Origin: Geojedonia litorea
Lineage (GTDB): Bacteria > Bacteroidota > Bacteroidia > Flavobacteriales > Flavobacteriaceae
DNA length: 64,000 nucleotides
NCBI RefSeq assembly: GCF_042654525.1
Contig: NZ_JBHSGP010000014.1
Coordinates: 1,426,001 to 1,490,000 of the forward strand
Direction: 5' to 3'
The notes under the pieces were generated by a model. It was given only the letters and a program-made list of their open reading frames with translations. It was not told where the DNA came from and did not search any database. The position numbers were made by a program, and so were the translations under genes. Below, piece by piece: positions 16,662 to 26,151 of the stretch (its first letter is position 1; the number at the start of each line of letters is the position of its first letter).

Positions 16662-18032
16662 ATGAATATGAAGAAGTTTGCTTTATTAACCGCTGTTTTA
16701 GCTCTATTAGTAAGTTGTGGCTCTGGAGACAGAGGAGAGCTTGTTGGAGTTAAAGGAAAGAAATGGCATCCTGAAAAGCCTTATGGTATGACACTTGTGC
16801 CGGGTGGAGCATTTATTATGGGTAAGTCTGATGACGATTTAGCCGGAGTAAATGATGCACCAACACGAACAGCAACTGTAAGAGCATTTTACATGGATGA
16901 AACTGAAATCACTAATAGTGAGTACCGTCAGTTTGTGTATTGGGTCCGTGACTCGATAATTAGAACCAAACTTGCAATTTTAGCTGATGAGATTGGAAAA
17001 ACACCAGAAGATGGTGGTATTGGTGAATTTGCATTTAAAGATGCTGATACAGCCAACATGAGTGTGTATGAAAAGTACATGATGGATAACTATAGTGGTT
17101 TAGGACCTACGGGTTATGAAGGCCGAAAATTAAATAGAGATATCGACTTAATTTTTGACATTAATGAGTATCCGGATGAATATTATGTAGAAGTTATGGA
17201 TACCATGTATCTGCCAATTGAAGAATCTTATAACGGCATGCGTACATGGGATGTCGACAAATTTAAGTTTCAATATACGTTTATGGACTTTCAAAAAGCG
17301 GCCAAAAACAAAAATTTGAGACGTAAAGATGTTATCATAACTGAAGAAGTTAAAGTATATCCTGACACAACAGCTTGGATTAGGGACTTCTCGTATTCGT
17401 ATAATGAGCCTATGCATAATGATTATTTTTGGCATGATGCTTATGGTGATTATCCAGTTGTAGGTGTATCATGGAAACAAGCTAATGCATTTTGCCAATG
17501 GCGTACTATGTACAAAAATGGTGATCAAAAACGTCGCGGAAAACAATTTGTGAATTCATTCCGATTACCTTCTGAAGCCGAATGGGAATATGCGGCCAGA
17601 GGAGGATTACAAGGTGCAACTTATCCTTGGGGTGGACCATATATCAAAAATGATAGAGGATGCTTCATGGCAAACTTTAAACCACTACGTGGAGATTATG
17701 CAGCAGATCAAGCTTTATATACAGTAGAAGCTGATGCTTATGAACCAAATGATTTCAACCTATATAATATGGCCGGTAACGTGTCAGAATGGGTACAAGG
17801 ATCGTACGATCCAGGATCATATGAATATGCAGCAACATTTAACCCTAGCGTAAATGATATTAGAAATCAGCGTAAAGTGGTACGTGGAGGATCGTGGAAG
17901 GATGTTGCTTATTTCCTTCAAGTGAGTTCAAGAGATTATGAATATCAAGATTCAGCTAGAAGTTACATCGGGTTTAGAACCGTACAGGATTATATGGGTA
18001 CCGAAGTAACAGCAAATGCTAAAAACAGATAA
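16662..18032 (+). CDS. gldK: Gliding motility / T9SS lipoprotein GldK
   Basis: This is the 456-residue lipoprotein of the type IX secretion core. The signal peptide ends in LLVSC with Cys19 as lipid anchor. The mature part has the formylglycine-generating-enzyme (FGE-sulfatase) fold: MTLVPGGAFIMGKS, MDETEITNSEYRQFV, SFRLPSEAEWEYAARGG, GNVSEWV and a final GFRTV. GldK and GldN form the periplasmic rings tied to the outer membrane. It opens the gldKLMN operon and is preceded by 189 non-coding bases. Confidence 0.97.
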   Translation: MNMKKFALLTAVLALLVSCGSGDRGELVGVKGKKWHPEKPYGMTLVPGGAFIMGKSDDDLAGVNDAPTRTATVRAFYMDETEITNSEYRQFVYWVRDSIIRTKLAILADEIGKTPEDGGIGEFAFKDADTANMSVYEKYMMDNYSGLGPTGYEGRKLNRDIDLIFDINEYPDEYYVEVMDTMYLPIEESYNGMRTWDVDKFKFQYTFMDFQKAAKNKNLRRKDVIITEEVKVYPDTTAWIRDFSYSYNEPMHNDYFWHDAYGDYPVVGVSWKQANAFCQWRTMYKNGDQKRRGKQFVNSFRLPSEAEWEYAARGGLQGATYPWGGPYIKNDRGCFMANFKPLRGDYAADQALYTVEADAYEPNDFNLYNMAGNVSEWVQGSYDPGSYEYAATFNPSVNDIRNQRKVVRGGSWKDVAYFLQVSSRDYEYQDSARSYIGFRTVQDYMGTEVTANAKNR

Positions 18033-18107
18033 ATTAAAACTAAACACAATTAAATAAATATTATTAACCTACTTAAGTATTTTAACTTAAACTAAAAACA
18101 ACAAATT

Positions 18108-18743
18108 ATGGCACAATCAAGAGCAAGTAAGAGGTTCATGAACATGGCTTACGGATTCGGAGCATCAATCGTTATTATTGGAGCTTTATTCAAAATTATC
18201 CATTTTGAAATAGGAATTTTAACAGGTAACGTGATGTTAGCAATCGGGCTTATCACAGAAGCAATCATATTTGCAATTTCAGCATTCGAACCAGTAGACG
18301 ACGATTTAGACTGGTCATTAGTTTACCCAGAATTAGCCGGAGGCTCTAAATCAGAAAAAGAAACTAAAAACCCAGAAGGATTATTATCTAAAAAACTAGA
18401 CGAGTTACTTAAAGACGCTAAAATTGATGGCGAATTAATGGCTAGTTTAGGTGAAAGCATCAAAAACTTTGAAGGTGCAGCTAAAAGTATTTCACCAACT
18501 GTAGAATCAATGGCAGCCACTAAAAAATATGGTGAAGAACTGTCATTAGCTGCAGCACAAATGGAATCTTTGAATAGCCTGTATAAAGTACAATTAGAAA
18601 GTGTAAATAGACAAGCTTCTATTAATGAAGAAGCTGTTGAAAATGCAACCAAACTTAAAGAACAAATGCAATCTTTAGCTTCTAATTTATCAACCTTAAA
18701 TGGTGTGTATGGTGGAATGCTTTCTGCAATGAATAAAAGCTAA
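18108..18743 (+). CDS. gldL: T9SS motor subunit GldL
   Basis: The 211-residue inner-membrane protein has two helices close to the N-terminus (about 12-35 and 40-60), the first with MAYGFGASIVIIGALFKIIHF. The rest is a cytoplasmic coiled-coil region. GldL and GldM form the proton-driven motor of type IX secretion and gliding. The glutamate in the second helix (TEAIIFAISAFEP) fits the conserved charged residue used in torque generation. It lies 75 bases after gldK. Confidence 0.96.
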   Translation: MAQSRASKRFMNMAYGFGASIVIIGALFKIIHFEIGILTGNVMLAIGLITEAIIFAISAFEPVDDDLDWSLVYPELAGGSKSEKETKNPEGLLSKKLDELLKDAKIDGELMASLGESIKNFEGAAKSISPTVESMAATKKYGEELSLAAAQMESLNSLYKVQLESVNRQASINEEAVENATKLKEQMQSLASNLSTLNGVYGGMLSAMNKS

Positions 18744-18794
18744 TTAGTTTTTAATAACCTAAATCAATTAATTAACCACAAAAACTAATTAGAA

Positions 18795-20345
18795 ATGGCA
18801 GGAGCAAAATTATCTGCAAGGCAGAAAATGATTAACTTGATGTATTTGATCTTCATTGCAATGTTAGCATTGAATATGTCAAAAGAAGTGCTATCGGCAT
18901 TTGGATTAATGAACGAAAAGCTCACCGAGTCCAATAAAGCAACAACCGAAAGGAATGCAGCTTTTATGGCTGGGTTAGCACAACAGGTTGAAGATCAGCC
19001 TGAAAAATATAGACCTTTAAAGGAGAAAGCAGATAAAGTTTCTAGTTTGGCCAATGAGTTCAACTCATATTTATCAGACCTAAAAACAAAAATGTCTGCA
19101 ACTGTAGAAGACGCTCAAGATTATGAGATCATGGACAAAGGTGATTATTTAGACAATAACTTTTTCATTGGAGAAAAATTAAAGCCTGAAGGACAAGAGT
19201 TTTTAAACCAAATTAAAAATTTTAGAGAAGGTGTTGCTGAAGTGTTAGCGGATAGTCCAGAATTTGCTGGAATAGTAAATGATGTTCAAGACAAATTTGC
19301 AACAGAGCCTGTTAAAAACAGAGATGGCAATACTATAGATTGGTTAGATTACCATTACAAAGGGTTTCCATTAGTGGCGTCGTTAACTAAAATGACGCAA
19401 TTACAAGCTGATATTAAAACTACAGAATCTGAAGTTTTATCATCTATGCTTGCTGGAAAACTTAAAGTTGAGGCATCGTTAACTAATTTTGATGCTATTG
19501 TTGTGCCAGACAAAACAGCATTCTTTAACGGCGAAAACTTTACAGGTAAAATTATTCTTGGAAAAAAGGATACAACCTTAAGAGCCGATAAAGTTATTGT
19601 AAATGGTAAAGAGCTTTCTGCTGATGCAATGCAAGAAGGAAAAACATTATTAGATTTTCCAGCTGGTAGCGTTGGCGAGCAGCCAATCAAAGGTCAATTC
19701 ATTTTTAAAGAAGATGGAGAAGATATTGTGATTGATTTCGAAAGTTCTTACTCTGTAGTACCAAAACCAAACGCAGCTACGATTTCTGCAGACAAAATGA
19801 ACGTGGTTTATCGTGGTGTTACTAATCCTATGACGATTTCATTTGCAGGGATACCAGATAACTTGGTTAATGCAAGTGGTACTGGTTTAAGTAAAGGTTC
19901 TGGTGTTGGTAAATATAATATGAACCCAGGTTCTGGTAGAGAAGTAGTAATTAACGTTACAGGAAAACTTCCAGATGGAACTTCAGTTTCTGATAGAGCT
20001 ACTTTTAGAATTAAAGATATTCCTAAACCATCAGGAACAATAGCAGGTCAAATAGACAATGCAAGTTTACCTAGAAATACGGTAGAAATTGCTACAATTG
20101 GAGCAGTATTAGAAGATTTTGATTTTGAATTACCAATACAAGTAACATCATTTAAAATTAAAGTTCCAGGACAGCCTTCAGTGTCTGTTAACGGTACTAA
20201 ATTAAATGATCAAGCTAAATCGGCTTTGCGTAAAGCAAGACGTGGAGATGGTATTCAAATATTTGATATTAAAGCGCAAATTCAAAATAATTCCTCTTAC
20301 AAGCTAAAAGGAGTGTCACCAGTATTTGTAGAGCTTACAAACTAG
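18795..20345 (+). CDS. gldM: T9SS motor subunit GldM
   Basis: The 516-residue protein has one N-terminal membrane helix (MINLMYLIFIAMLALNM) and a long periplasmic part of several beta-rich domains, ending in an immunoglobulin-like domain (PGQPSVSVNG). It couples the GldL inner-membrane motor to the GldK/GldN ring. It lies 51 bases after gldL. Confidence 0.96.
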   Translation: MAGAKLSARQKMINLMYLIFIAMLALNMSKEVLSAFGLMNEKLTESNKATTERNAAFMAGLAQQVEDQPEKYRPLKEKADKVSSLANEFNSYLSDLKTKMSATVEDAQDYEIMDKGDYLDNNFFIGEKLKPEGQEFLNQIKNFREGVAEVLADSPEFAGIVNDVQDKFATEPVKNRDGNTIDWLDYHYKGFPLVASLTKMTQLQADIKTTESEVLSSMLAGKLKVEASLTNFDAIVVPDKTAFFNGENFTGKIILGKKDTTLRADKVIVNGKELSADAMQEGKTLLDFPAGSVGEQPIKGQFIFKEDGEDIVIDFESSYSVVPKPNAATISADKMNVVYRGVTNPMTISFAGIPDNLVNASGTGLSKGSGVGKYNMNPGSGREVVINVTGKLPDGTSVSDRATFRIKDIPKPSGTIAGQIDNASLPRNTVEIATIGAVLEDFDFELPIQVTSFKIKVPGQPSVSVNGTKLNDQAKSALRKARRGDGIQIFDIKAQIQNNSSYKLKGVSPVFVELTN

Positions 20346-20417
20346 TATAATTTTGAATTAAAAGTTGCGTTTTTACGTATAAAGAAGGCCTTGTCCCAAA
20401 TTAATAAATGTAAGAAG

Positions 20418-21317
20418 ATGAATTTAAAAAGATTTTTGTTAACCGGTTTGAGTGTTTTTACAATCACTACAACATTTGCACAAGCAAATTTGTTGAATGC
20501 CAAAAAGACTGAAGAAATAGGTGTTAAAACCGAAGCACAATTAGCTTTGGATAATGACAAACCATTAGAGTACGGTTATGTAGATGACAGAGACATTCTG
20601 TTTTCGAAACTAACTTGGGAAAAAGTGGTTCTTGACGAGCGTGTTAACTTTCCGTTATATTTCCCTGTTGATACCAATAATATTGGATCAAACAGACGTT
20701 CATTATTTGACGTTTTGGTGAAAGCCATTAGAGACGGTAAAATTGAGAACATGTATGACGACTCTTACTTTACAACAAAGTTAACCGTAAAAGATTTAGG
20801 ACCGAGAATGTCTAGAATTGATACTCTAGATATTGGTTACGAGCAGTACAATGCTGATGGTTTTGTTGATCCAGAATACATTGTAAAGCGAGATATTCAA
20901 GCTTACGACATCAGTGCATATTTAATAAAAGGCTTATGGTATTTTGACAAGCGTCATGGCGAGTTAAAGTATCGTATACTAGGTATTGCACCTGCCGCAC
21001 CTGATGTTAACTTTATTGACTCTGAAGACGAAGCAAATAAAATGCCTATTGCCTTATTCTGGATATTTTTCCCAGAAGCCCGTGAGGTATTGCATGAAGC
21101 CAAATCGTTTAACAATAAAAATAGTGCCATGCCAGTTACCTTCGATCATTTATTGAATTCGAGGCGCTTCAATGGTTACATGTACAAAGAAGAAAACGTA
21201 TATGGAGACAGAGAAGTGAAAGATTATGTGGCCGACAATGCCTTAATGCAGCTATTAGAGTCTGATCGAATAAAAGATAAGATTCGAAATTTTGAAATGG
21301 ATATGTGGTCATACTAG
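20418..21317 (+). CDS. gldN: T9SS ring subunit GldN
   Basis: From the ATG at 20418 the protein has 299 residues with a cleavable signal peptide (MNLKRFLLTGLSVFTITTTFAQ). A longer frame from a TTG at 20391 adds nine charged residues before the signal and is rejected. The mature protein has the GldN/PorN pattern, including YGYVDDRDILFSKLTWE near the start and ALFWIFFPEAREVL. With GldK it forms the periplasmic ring. It ends the operon at a strong terminator. Confidence 0.95.
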   Translation: MNLKRFLLTGLSVFTITTTFAQANLLNAKKTEEIGVKTEAQLALDNDKPLEYGYVDDRDILFSKLTWEKVVLDERVNFPLYFPVDTNNIGSNRRSLFDVLVKAIRDGKIENMYDDSYFTTKLTVKDLGPRMSRIDTLDIGYEQYNADGFVDPEYIVKRDIQAYDISAYLIKGLWYFDKRHGELKYRILGIAPAAPDVNFIDSEDEANKMPIALFWIFFPEAREVLHEAKSFNNKNSAMPVTFDHLLNSRRFNGYMYKEENVYGDREVKDYVADNALMQLLESDRIKDKIRNFEMDMWSY

Positions 21318-21341
21318 CCAAAGTATATCTATATAAACTCG

Positions 21342-21375
21342 AAAGCGCTCGCAATTAATTGCGAGCGCTTTTTTT
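21342..21375 (+). terminator. Terminator of the gldKLMN operon
   Basis: AAAGCGCTCGCAATT and AATTGCGAGCGCTTT form a 30-base perfect palindrome (21342-21371), followed by T to 21375. It is the strongest hairpin in the window. Confidence 0.93.
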
Positions 21376-21437
21376 ATAGTTGTATTTGTCTAGAGAAGGT
21401 CATTTAAATCAAGTTTATTTAAAGTATTTTTGTTCAA

Positions 21438-22508
21438 ATGAAACAGGTGGATTATATCATTGTAGGTTGTGGTTTAGCCGGAATCGCTTTTTGTGAGCAA
21501 TTACGAGAACATCACAAATCATTCGTTGTATTAGAAAATGAGTCACAACATTCGTCTACTGTGGCAGCAGGGCTTTATAATCCGGTAGTTTTAAAGCGTT
21601 TTACAGAGGTTTGGAAGGCAAAACAACAGTTGGAGCTTGCCTTGCCTAGATACGCCCATTTGGAAGAGTTATTAGGTGTCAAATTAGATTATAAGCTTCC
21701 AGTATATCGCAAATTTGCTTCGATTGAAGAGCAAAACGAGTGGTTTTCGGCAAGCGACAAACCTTCATTAGAACAGTTTCTGTCACCAAAATTAATTAAA
21801 AACAACAACAGCAATATTATAGCACCTTTTGGTTTTGGAGAAGTCCTGTTTACAGGCCGAATCGATACTGAAGCGTTGGTAAAAAACTATAGAGAGTATT
21901 TAAAAAATAGTGATAGACTAATTAAAGAGCGTTTTGAATATGCTCAGCTTAATATCTCCAACGACGAGATCAAGTATAAAAATTTGCAAGCCAAGCACAT
22001 TATTTTCGCTGAAGGCTTCGGACTTGTAAAGAATCCTTATTTTAAAAATTTGCCATTACGGGTTGCCAAAGGAGAACTTTTGACCATTAAAGCACCAAAG
22101 TTAAAACTAGAAGTAATTTTAAAGTCGTCGGTGTTTATTAGTCCGTTAGGTGATGACCTTTACTCTGTTGGCGCCACCTATAATTGGGAAGACCAAACTA
22201 ATGCCGTAACAGAACAAGCTAAAATTGAGCTTATTGAAAAACTTAAGCGTGTTATTAATTGCGAGTTTGAAGTTGTAGATCAACGTGCCGGGATACGCCC
22301 TACCGTTAACGATAGAAGGCCTCTGGTTGGTGAGCACCCAAAACATAAAACAATGTTTATCTTAAATGGCTTGGGAACACGGGGCGTTATGTTAGCCCCT
22401 TATCTTGCCAAGCAACTATACAAATTTATTGAGGAAAACACGTCTCTAGAAAATGAAATCAATATTGCCCGATTTTCTAATATAAATTGGGAAGAATATG
22501 AGCAGTAA
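21438..22508 (+). CDS. FAD-dependent oxidoreductase, D-amino-acid-oxidase family
   Basis: The 356-residue protein opens with an FAD-binding Rossmann motif (YIIVGCGLAGIAFCEQL, GxGxxG at 9-14) and closes with the DAO-family flavin-contact segment (AGIRPTVNDRRPLVGEHP ... GLGTRGVMLAPYLAKQL). Members oxidise amines or amino acids such as glycine or sarcosine, or act in tRNA modification (MnmC C-domain); the substrate here cannot be told. A TATTTTTG box at 21425-21432 lies only 5 bases before the ATG, which would give an almost leaderless mRNA if used. Confidence 0.85.
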   Translation: MKQVDYIIVGCGLAGIAFCEQLREHHKSFVVLENESQHSSTVAAGLYNPVVLKRFTEVWKAKQQLELALPRYAHLEELLGVKLDYKLPVYRKFASIEEQNEWFSASDKPSLEQFLSPKLIKNNNSNIIAPFGFGEVLFTGRIDTEALVKNYREYLKNSDRLIKERFEYAQLNISNDEIKYKNLQAKHIIFAEGFGLVKNPYFKNLPLRVAKGELLTIKAPKLKLEVILKSSVFISPLGDDLYSVGATYNWEDQTNAVTEQAKIELIEKLKRVINCEFEVVDQRAGIRPTVNDRRPLVGEHPKHKTMFILNGLGTRGVMLAPYLAKQLYKFIEENTSLENEINIARFSNINWEEYEQ

Positions 22509-22517
22509 TATATCGCT

Positions 22518-22901
22518 TTACTGTTTGGCTAAAGACTTATCGTAATGCATAAATAAATTGATCCAAATATTGCGAGACAGCCTCATAATAAGTGGCCCAA
22601 AAACAACTAAAGTCCCAATAATACTTATAAAAGTAACATTCAAACTGGCTTCTAGTAGAAGATAACTAATAACAAAGGCAGCAACGGCAAAAGCAATACC
22701 AACTCCATAACTCACATACATAGATCCATAGAAAAATGATGGTTCTAATCTGTATTTTGTTTTACAATTGGAGCAATGGTCATTGATTTTTAAAGTATCG
22801 GTTAAAATATATGGATTTTTGGTGCTGTACATTGATTCTTCATGGCACTTCGGACATGCACCTTTAAAAATACTATAAAGTTTAGTCCCTTTTTTTATCA
22901 T
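22518..22901 (-). CDS. DUF983 small membrane protein
   Basis: The 127-residue protein has an N-terminal zinc-ribbon-like part with two CxxC pairs (CPKCHEES and CSNCKTKYR) followed by two membrane helices (about 56-76 and 82-103). This is the DUF983 layout. Function unknown. It converges on the FAD oxidoreductase with a 9-base gap, and its start lies 10 bases from the promoter box of the divergent ABC-F gene. Confidence 0.85.
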   Translation of the reverse strand: MIKKGTKLYSIFKGACPKCHEESMYSTKNPYILTDTLKINDHCSNCKTKYRLEPSFFYGSMYVSYGVGIAFAVAAFVISYLLLEASLNVTFISIIGTLVVFGPLIMRLSRNIWINLFMHYDKSLAKQ

Positions 22902-22911
22902 AGATATTGAT

Positions 22912-22919
22912 TACTTTTG
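22912..22919 (+). promoter_or_regulatory. -7 box (TACTTTTG) of the ABC-F gene
   Basis: TACTTTTG matches TAnnTTTG; a T-run (22890-22896) occupies the -33 position instead of a clear TTG. The predicted leader to the ABC-F start is about 80 bases. Confidence 0.6.
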
Positions 22920-23005
22920 CAGTCTTAAAATTGCGGTTCATATAAATTTCTGATTGCAAAATTAAGGTTTAGAAAAGAGAATCGTCGTAATAAGAGTCAT
23001 AAATA

Positions 23006-24913
23006 ATGCTTAACATTCATAATCTTTCCATTTCATTTCAAGGCGAATACTTATTCGAGGATATTACATTTAAGTTAAGTCCTGGAGATCGTATAGGTTT
23101 AATTGGGAAAAATGGCGCTGGCAAATCGACCATGCTAAAAATCCTTTCTAAAGAATTAGAACCAGATTCAGGTCAAATTGCAGCCGATAAAAATTTAAGT
23201 ATTGGGTTTTTAAAACAAGATATTGATTTCACTTACGGCAGAACGGTCTTACAAGAAGCTTATGATGCGTTCAAGGAAATAAAAGAACTTGAATCTAAAA
23301 TAGATCATATTAATGAGCAATTGGTTGAACGCAGCGATTATGAAAGTGATGCGTATCATCAACTTATGGTTGATCTTAATGAAATTCAACATCAATATGA
23401 AATATTAGGAGGATACAATTATCAAGGCGAAACCGAAAAGATATTACAAGGTCTTGGATTTAAAAGGGAAGATTTTAACAAACTTACCGATACTTTTTCG
23501 GGTGGATGGCGAATGCGAATCGAGTTGGCTAAATTATTACTTCAAAATAATGATATCCTGCTTTTGGATGAGCCAACTAACCATTTGGATATCGAATCTA
23601 TTATTTGGCTTGAAGGGTTTTTAAAAGGGTTTAATGGCGCGGTGGTAATTGTTTCACATGATAAGATGTTTTTAGATAATGTCACCAATAGGACCATTGA
23701 GATTTCATTGGGTAGAATTTATGACTATAATAAGCCTTATACCAAATTTTTAGTCTTAAGAAATGAAATAAAGACCCAACAATTGGCAGCTCAAAAAAAC
23801 CAAGCCAAGCAAATTGAACAGACCGAAAAACTGATTGAAAAATTCAGAGCAAAAGCCTCAAAAGCTTCCATGGCCCAGTCCTTAATTAAAAAGTTGGATA
23901 GAATTGATAGAATTGAGGTAGATGAAGATGATAATAGTGTAATGACTCTTAACTTTCCAGTGTCAATAACTCCTGGAAAAGTAGTGGTAGAAGCGCGTCA
24001 TATTTCAAAACATTATGGTGATTTAGAGGTCTTAAGAAATATAGATTTAACTATAGAACGTAATAGCAAAACCGCTTTTGTGGGTCAAAATGGTCAGGGA
24101 AAATCAACTTTGGCAAAAATTATTGTTGGTGAGTTAAAACATCAAGGGGAACTCAAGTTGGGGCATAATGTTCAAATTGGATATTTTGCTCAAAATCAGG
24201 CTGAATATTTAGATGGCACCAAAACGGTTTTAGATACCATGATAGATGCTGCTAATGAAACCAATAGGAGCAAAGTACGCGATATACTTGGTGCATTTTT
24301 GTTTAGGGGAGATGAGGTTGATAAATACGTAAGGGTACTTTCTGGTGGTGAACGTAACCGTTTGGCATTGGCAAAATTACTCTTACAACCCTTTAATGTC
24401 CTGGTTATGGATGAGCCAACAAACCATTTGGATATTAAATCAAAGAATGTGCTAAAAGATGCGCTTAAAAAATTTGAAGGGACATTGCTGCTGGTTTCGC
24501 ATGATAGGGATTTTCTTCAAGGCTTGGCTAATATAATTTATGAATTCAAAGATCAAAAAATAAAGGAATATTTAGGCAATATCGATTATTACCTCGAGCA
24601 ACGTAATGTTGAAAATTTAAGAGAAGTTGAAAAACGTACGATTATAAAAGAAGAGCCTAAAGAAACTAATAAGCAATCGTATCAGGATCAGAAGAAGCTA
24701 AAATCACTTAACAATAAATTGAGCAATATTGAAGCTAAAATTAATCAGCTCGAAAAAGAAATCAAAACAATAGATGTTGAACTAGCTACAAACTATGACC
24801 AAACGGTTTCTGATCCAGAATTTTTCGATCGCTATCAAGCAAAAAAACAAAAGCTTGAAAAATTTATGAAAGATTGGGAAGGGTTGCAAGAGGAGCTAGA
24901 CCAAATGTCCTAA
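23006..24913 (+). CDS. ABC-F family ATPase (ribosome-associated)
   Basis: The 635-residue protein has two ABC domains in tandem and no membrane segment. Walker A motifs are GKNGAGKST (about 36-44) and GQNGQGKST; the signatures are FSGGWRMR and LSGGERNR; both Walker B segments read LLLDEPTNHLDI / VMDEPTNHLDI. A linker rich in charged residues joins them and a coiled coil closes the protein. ABC-F proteins act on the ribosome in translation or antibiotic protection; this one resembles the Uup/YdiF housekeeping type, but subgroup is uncertain. Confidence 0.93.
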   Translation: MLNIHNLSISFQGEYLFEDITFKLSPGDRIGLIGKNGAGKSTMLKILSKELEPDSGQIAADKNLSIGFLKQDIDFTYGRTVLQEAYDAFKEIKELESKIDHINEQLVERSDYESDAYHQLMVDLNEIQHQYEILGGYNYQGETEKILQGLGFKREDFNKLTDTFSGGWRMRIELAKLLLQNNDILLLDEPTNHLDIESIIWLEGFLKGFNGAVVIVSHDKMFLDNVTNRTIEISLGRIYDYNKPYTKFLVLRNEIKTQQLAAQKNQAKQIEQTEKLIEKFRAKASKASMAQSLIKKLDRIDRIEVDEDDNSVMTLNFPVSITPGKVVVEARHISKHYGDLEVLRNIDLTIERNSKTAFVGQNGQGKSTLAKIIVGELKHQGELKLGHNVQIGYFAQNQAEYLDGTKTVLDTMIDAANETNRSKVRDILGAFLFRGDEVDKYVRVLSGGERNRLALAKLLLQPFNVLVMDEPTNHLDIKSKNVLKDALKKFEGTLLLVSHDRDFLQGLANIIYEFKDQKIKEYLGNIDYYLEQRNVENLREVEKRTIIKEEPKETNKQSYQDQKKLKSLNNKLSNIEAKINQLEKEIKTIDVELATNYDQTVSDPEFFDRYQAKKQKLEKFMKDWEGLQEELDQMS

Positions 24914-24962
24914 AATCAATTCTTTTAAGTTTTTTTTAACTATATACCAAATATCAAAAGGA

Positions 24963-24970
24963 TAATTTTG
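24963..24970 (+). promoter_or_regulatory. -7 box (TAATTTTG) of the RND efflux operon
   Basis: TAATTTTG matches TAnnTTTG and ends 28 bases before the adaptor gene. No clear -33 TTG. No repressor gene is adjacent. Confidence 0.5.
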
Positions 24971-24998
24971 TAGTTTACACCATCAAAACATATCCTTA

Positions 24999-26150
24999 AT
25001 GCGAAAATTAATACTGCTAGGTATTGGCATCGTGATTATTTTAGGAGCCCTATTTGGAGCCTACATCATCATAAAAAATAGCAATAAACCCAAACCCAAA
25101 TTTGAAAAAGTAGTGAAAACCGTTTTTGTTGAAACGGTAAAAAACACTACAGTTCCTATTATTATTCCTGCTAACGGGAATTTACTTGCAAAACACCGTT
25201 TGGAATTGTTTTCAGAAGTTCAAGGTGTATTTCAAAGTAGTGCACATGATTTTAAGGCAGGACAAACTTACAGAAAAGGTGAAACCTTAATCAAAATAAA
25301 CTCAAGCGAGTATTATGCTTCAGTTCAATCGGCAAAAAGTAATCTTTACAACTTAATAACGGCCATAATGCCCGATTTAAGGTTAGACTTTCCTGAATAC
25401 TATCGTCCGTGGGAAACCTATTTAAAGAATTTTAGCATGGACAAGAGCATTTCGCCATTGCCCGTTATGGACGATGAAAAAGTCAATTATTTTATCACTG
25501 GAAGAGGAATAGTTTCGGCCTATTATAATGTTAAAAATTTAGAGCAACGACTTGCCAAGTATAGTATTTACGCTCCGTTTAGCGGCGTGTTGACTGAAGC
25601 TTTGGTAACCAAAGGCACTTTAATTCGTCCTGGTCAGAAATTAGGAGAGTTCATAGATACATCGGTATATGAGCTGGAATTGTCGATTGCGAAATCCTTT
25701 AGTGATTTACTTGAAATTGGAGAATCTGTAGAGCTGAAAACAATAGAAGGTCACAACTCATATCAGGGTAAGGTAACCCGTATCAATGGAAGAATAGACC
25801 AAGCAACACAAACCATAAAAGTCTATGTTGAAGTAGAAGGAAAAACACTAAAAGAAGGCATGTATCTCGAGGCGCAACTTCAAGCCGCTGATGAACCTAA
25901 CGCTATTAGAATATCAAGGAAATTACTGGTTAATAGTTCTGAAATATTTATTGTGAGAGATAGTGTGTTGGATCTTATAGAGGTCAAGCCTGTGTATTTT
26001 TCTCCTAATGATGTCGTTATAAAAGGCGTGCCAGACGGTACCCAAATGCTTTCTAAACCTTTAGCAGGTTCTTACGCAGGGATGTTGGTAAAAGTCCATC
26101 AAGAAAAGAGCTCGGAAATGTCACAAATTTCTGATTCAATCAGCGAATAG
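24999..26150 (+). CDS. RND efflux periplasmic adaptor (membrane fusion protein)
   Basis: The 383-residue protein has an N-terminal membrane anchor (residues 4-26) followed by the HlyD/AcrA-type barrel-sandwich and beta-barrel regions, e.g. YSIYAPFSGVLTEALVTKGTLIRPGQKLGEFID. It bridges the inner-membrane pump and the outer-membrane channel. The gene stops one base before the pump gene. Together the three genes form a complete tripartite exporter of unknown substrate. Confidence 0.9.
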   Translation: MRKLILLGIGIVIILGALFGAYIIIKNSNKPKPKFEKVVKTVFVETVKNTTVPIIIPANGNLLAKHRLELFSEVQGVFQSSAHDFKAGQTYRKGETLIKINSSEYYASVQSAKSNLYNLITAIMPDLRLDFPEYYRPWETYLKNFSMDKSISPLPVMDDEKVNYFITGRGIVSAYYNVKNLEQRLAKYSIYAPFSGVLTEALVTKGTLIRPGQKLGEFIDTSVYELELSIAKSFSDLLEIGESVELKTIEGHNSYQGKVTRINGRIDQATQTIKVYVEVEGKTLKEGMYLEAQLQAADEPNAIRISRKLLVNSSEIFIVRDSVLDLIEVKPVYFSPNDVVIKGVPDGTQMLSKPLAGSYAGMLVKVHQEKSSEMSQISDSISE

Positions 26151-26151
26151 T

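Noticed and set aside
20391..20417. TTG start for gldN
   Set aside because: It would put nine polar residues before a clear signal peptide beginning at the ATG 20418.
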